Part shown: piece by piece, positions 5,790-6,779 of the stretch
Layout of the letters: each line of letters begins with the position of its first letter
How positions within the stretch are numbered: position 1 is the first letter of the stretch
Origin: Clostridia bacterium
GTDB taxonomy: Bacteria; Bacillota; Clostridia; TANB77; CAG-508
Reading direction: 5' to 3'
Assembly (NCBI GenBank): GCA_900753245.1
Contig: CAADYJ010000065.1
Coordinates: 1-6,779, forward strand
Length of the DNA stretch: 6,779 nucleotides
Notes under the pieces: model-generated
Databases searched by the model: none
Seen by the model: only the letters and a program-made list of their open reading frames with translations
Told to the model about the DNA's origin: nothing
Translations under genes and position numbers: made by a program

Positions 5790-6740
5790 ATGACATTAGA
5801 TAATATATTAGAAGAAATAAAAAAAGCAAAGTCAATTGTTATTCTAACTCATGAAAATCCTGATGGAGATGCTGTAGGAAGTAGTTTAGCAATGTATGAA
5901 GCATTAAAATTATTAGGAAAAGAAAAAGTAGATGTAATAATACCTCAATATCCAAGAACATATAGATTTTTACCAAACGTAGACATAGTAAAAACACAAG
6001 GTGATAGTAGTCCTTATGATTTAGCAATAGCAGTAGATAGTGCTACAATAAAAATGTTGAATGGATGGGCAAATTACTTTGAAAATGCAAAATCAAAAAT
6101 TGTAATAGACCATCACGGTACAAATACCATGTATGGAGACTTAAACTACGTAAATCCAGATGCACCAGCTTGTACACAAATTTTAATTACAATATTTGAA
6201 TACTTTGGAATAGAAATTAATAAAAATATAGGTGAGTGCATATTAACAGGAATAATTACAGATACAGGAGGATTCCAATATCAATCTACAACACCAGAAA
6301 CATTTGAATTTGCAGCGGGACTTTTAAAATCTGGAATAAATGTTTCTCAAATTTATAAAAAAGCTATGAATACAAAAACAAGAGCTAATTTTGAATTAAG
6401 AAAAAGAGCAATAGATAGAATGGAATTCTTAGAAGATGGAAAAGTTTCTTTTACATACATAACTCAAAAAGACATAGAAGAAACACAAGCAACATTAGAT
6501 GACCATGAAGGAATTGTAGATGAAGGTAGATGCATAGAAGGCGTTGAAGTATCTGTGTTTTTAAGAGAAACAAATAAAGGATTTAAAGCTTCACTTCGTT
6601 CAAATGAATATGTAAATGTTTCAGACGTTTGCCTAATGTTTGGCGGCGGAGGACATATTCATGCGGCTGGATGTACTATTTCACAAAGTTTAGAACAAGT
6701 TAAAGAAAAAATATTAAATCAAGTAAAAATGCATTTATAA
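5790..6740 (+). CDS. nrnA: NrnA, DHH-DHHA1 oligoribonuclease / pAp phosphatase
   Basis: NrnA degrades very short RNAs (nano-RNA) and dephosphorylates pAp to AMP, replacing Orn and CysQ in many Firmicutes. The 316 residues fit the family. The DHH domain has HENPDGDAVGS (21-31; metal ligands H21, D25, D27), D83 in AVDS, DHHG (107-110) and D158 in GIITDTGGF. The DHHA1 substrate domain ends in GFKASLRS (264-271) and GGGGHIHAAG (285-294). All catalytic motifs are present, so it should be active and Mn-dependent. The ATG at 5790 follows AAGGAGTGA (5777-5785). The gap from rbfA is 55 bases with only a weak hairpin, so operon membership is likely. A c-di-AMP phosphodiesterase (GdpP/PDE2 type) is less likely: there are no membrane or GGDEF parts, although some stand-alone DHH proteins also act on pApA. 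Confidence 0.93.
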   Translation: MTLDNILEEIKKAKSIVILTHENPDGDAVGSSLAMYEALKLLGKEKVDVIIPQYPRTYRFLPNVDIVKTQGDSSPYDLAIAVDSATIKMLNGWANYFENAKSKIVIDHHGTNTMYGDLNYVNPDAPACTQILITIFEYFGIEINKNIGECILTGIITDTGGFQYQSTTPETFEFAAGLLKSGINVSQIYKKAMNTKTRANFELRKRAIDRMEFLEDGKVSFTYITQKDIEETQATLDDHEGIVDEGRCIEGVEVSVFLRETNKGFKASLRSNEYVNVSDVCLMFGGGGHIHAAGCTISQSLEQVKEKILNQVKMHL

Positions 6741-6744
6741 ACTA

Positions 6745-6779
6745 TTAGGGACGGGGCATTTTAGTTTAAGCCTTGCTAA
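6745..6779. other. GC-rich motif in the tail, possible edge of a repeat or transposon-associated element
   Basis: Five bases after the nrnA stop the sequence changes to TTAGGGACGGGGC (6745-6757), then ATTTTAGTTTAAGCC and a final CTAA at the window end. The GGGACGGGGC block is the most G-rich stretch in an otherwise very AT-rich window. TTAG (6745-6748) and CTAA (6776-6779) are inverted, as are GGC (6755-6757) and GCC (6770-6772), so an imperfect foldback is possible. From memory, GGGACGG-type motifs occur near REP-associated (Y1) transposase genes in Clostridia. The element is cut by the window edge and this call is tentative. No terminator for the operon is seen here. Confidence 0.3.

Noticed and set aside
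1..6779. CRISPR array, tRNA, rRNA, toxin-antitoxin or defence genes
   Set aside because: No regularly spaced repeats, no tRNA-like cloverleaf, and every long reading frame is accounted for by the seven housekeeping genes.

Overview
The window is very AT-rich on both strands. It carries seven co-directional (+) genes in the order rimP, nusA, ylxR (rnpM), ylxQ, infB, rbfA, nrnA. This is the conserved nusA-infB ribosome-maturation and translation-initiation operon of low-GC Firmicutes. A Clostridia-like organism fits best. NusA ends after KH2 plus an acidic tail, without the C-terminal repeats of proteobacterial NusA. YlxR and YlxQ sit between nusA and infB. A DHH-DHHA1 NrnA follows rbfA, Shine-Dalgarno sequences are strong, and TTG starts are frequent. 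Six stops are TAA and one is TAG (rbfA). Trp is encoded by TGG and no in-frame TGA is needed, so the standard bacterial code fits. I cannot name a species.

Layout. Bases 1-231 hold no gene. They contain an AT-rich inverted repeat that looks like a terminator when read on the minus strand (32-70). Next comes a good sigma-A-type promoter (127-155, 17-bp spacer), then a strong leader hairpin (181-207), then the rimP Shine-Dalgarno. From 232 to 6740 the genes are nearly contiguous, with gaps of 16 to 55 bases and one overlap (ylxQ/infB, 8 bases). I saw no convincing internal terminator or promoter. The last 39 bases (6741-6779) contain a locally GC-rich motif that does not look like the rest of the window and may be the edge of a repeat or transposon-associated element.

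How the genes work together. RimP and RbfA mature the 30S subunit. NusA works on RNA polymerase and its transcript. YlxR and YlxQ are small RNA-binding proteins; YlxR homologues modulate RNase P, and YlxQ is a K-turn binder of the L7Ae family. IF2 brings initiator tRNA to the 30S and joins the subunits. NrnA removes nano-RNAs and pAp. The operon therefore links transcription, RNA processing, ribosome assembly and initiation.

I found no unknown multi-gene system here. The points worth a second look are an Asn/Arg-rich disordered segment inside IF2, the use of TTG as start for four of seven genes (two of them after start correction), the leader hairpin, a four-cysteine pattern in YlxR, and the foreign-looking tail.
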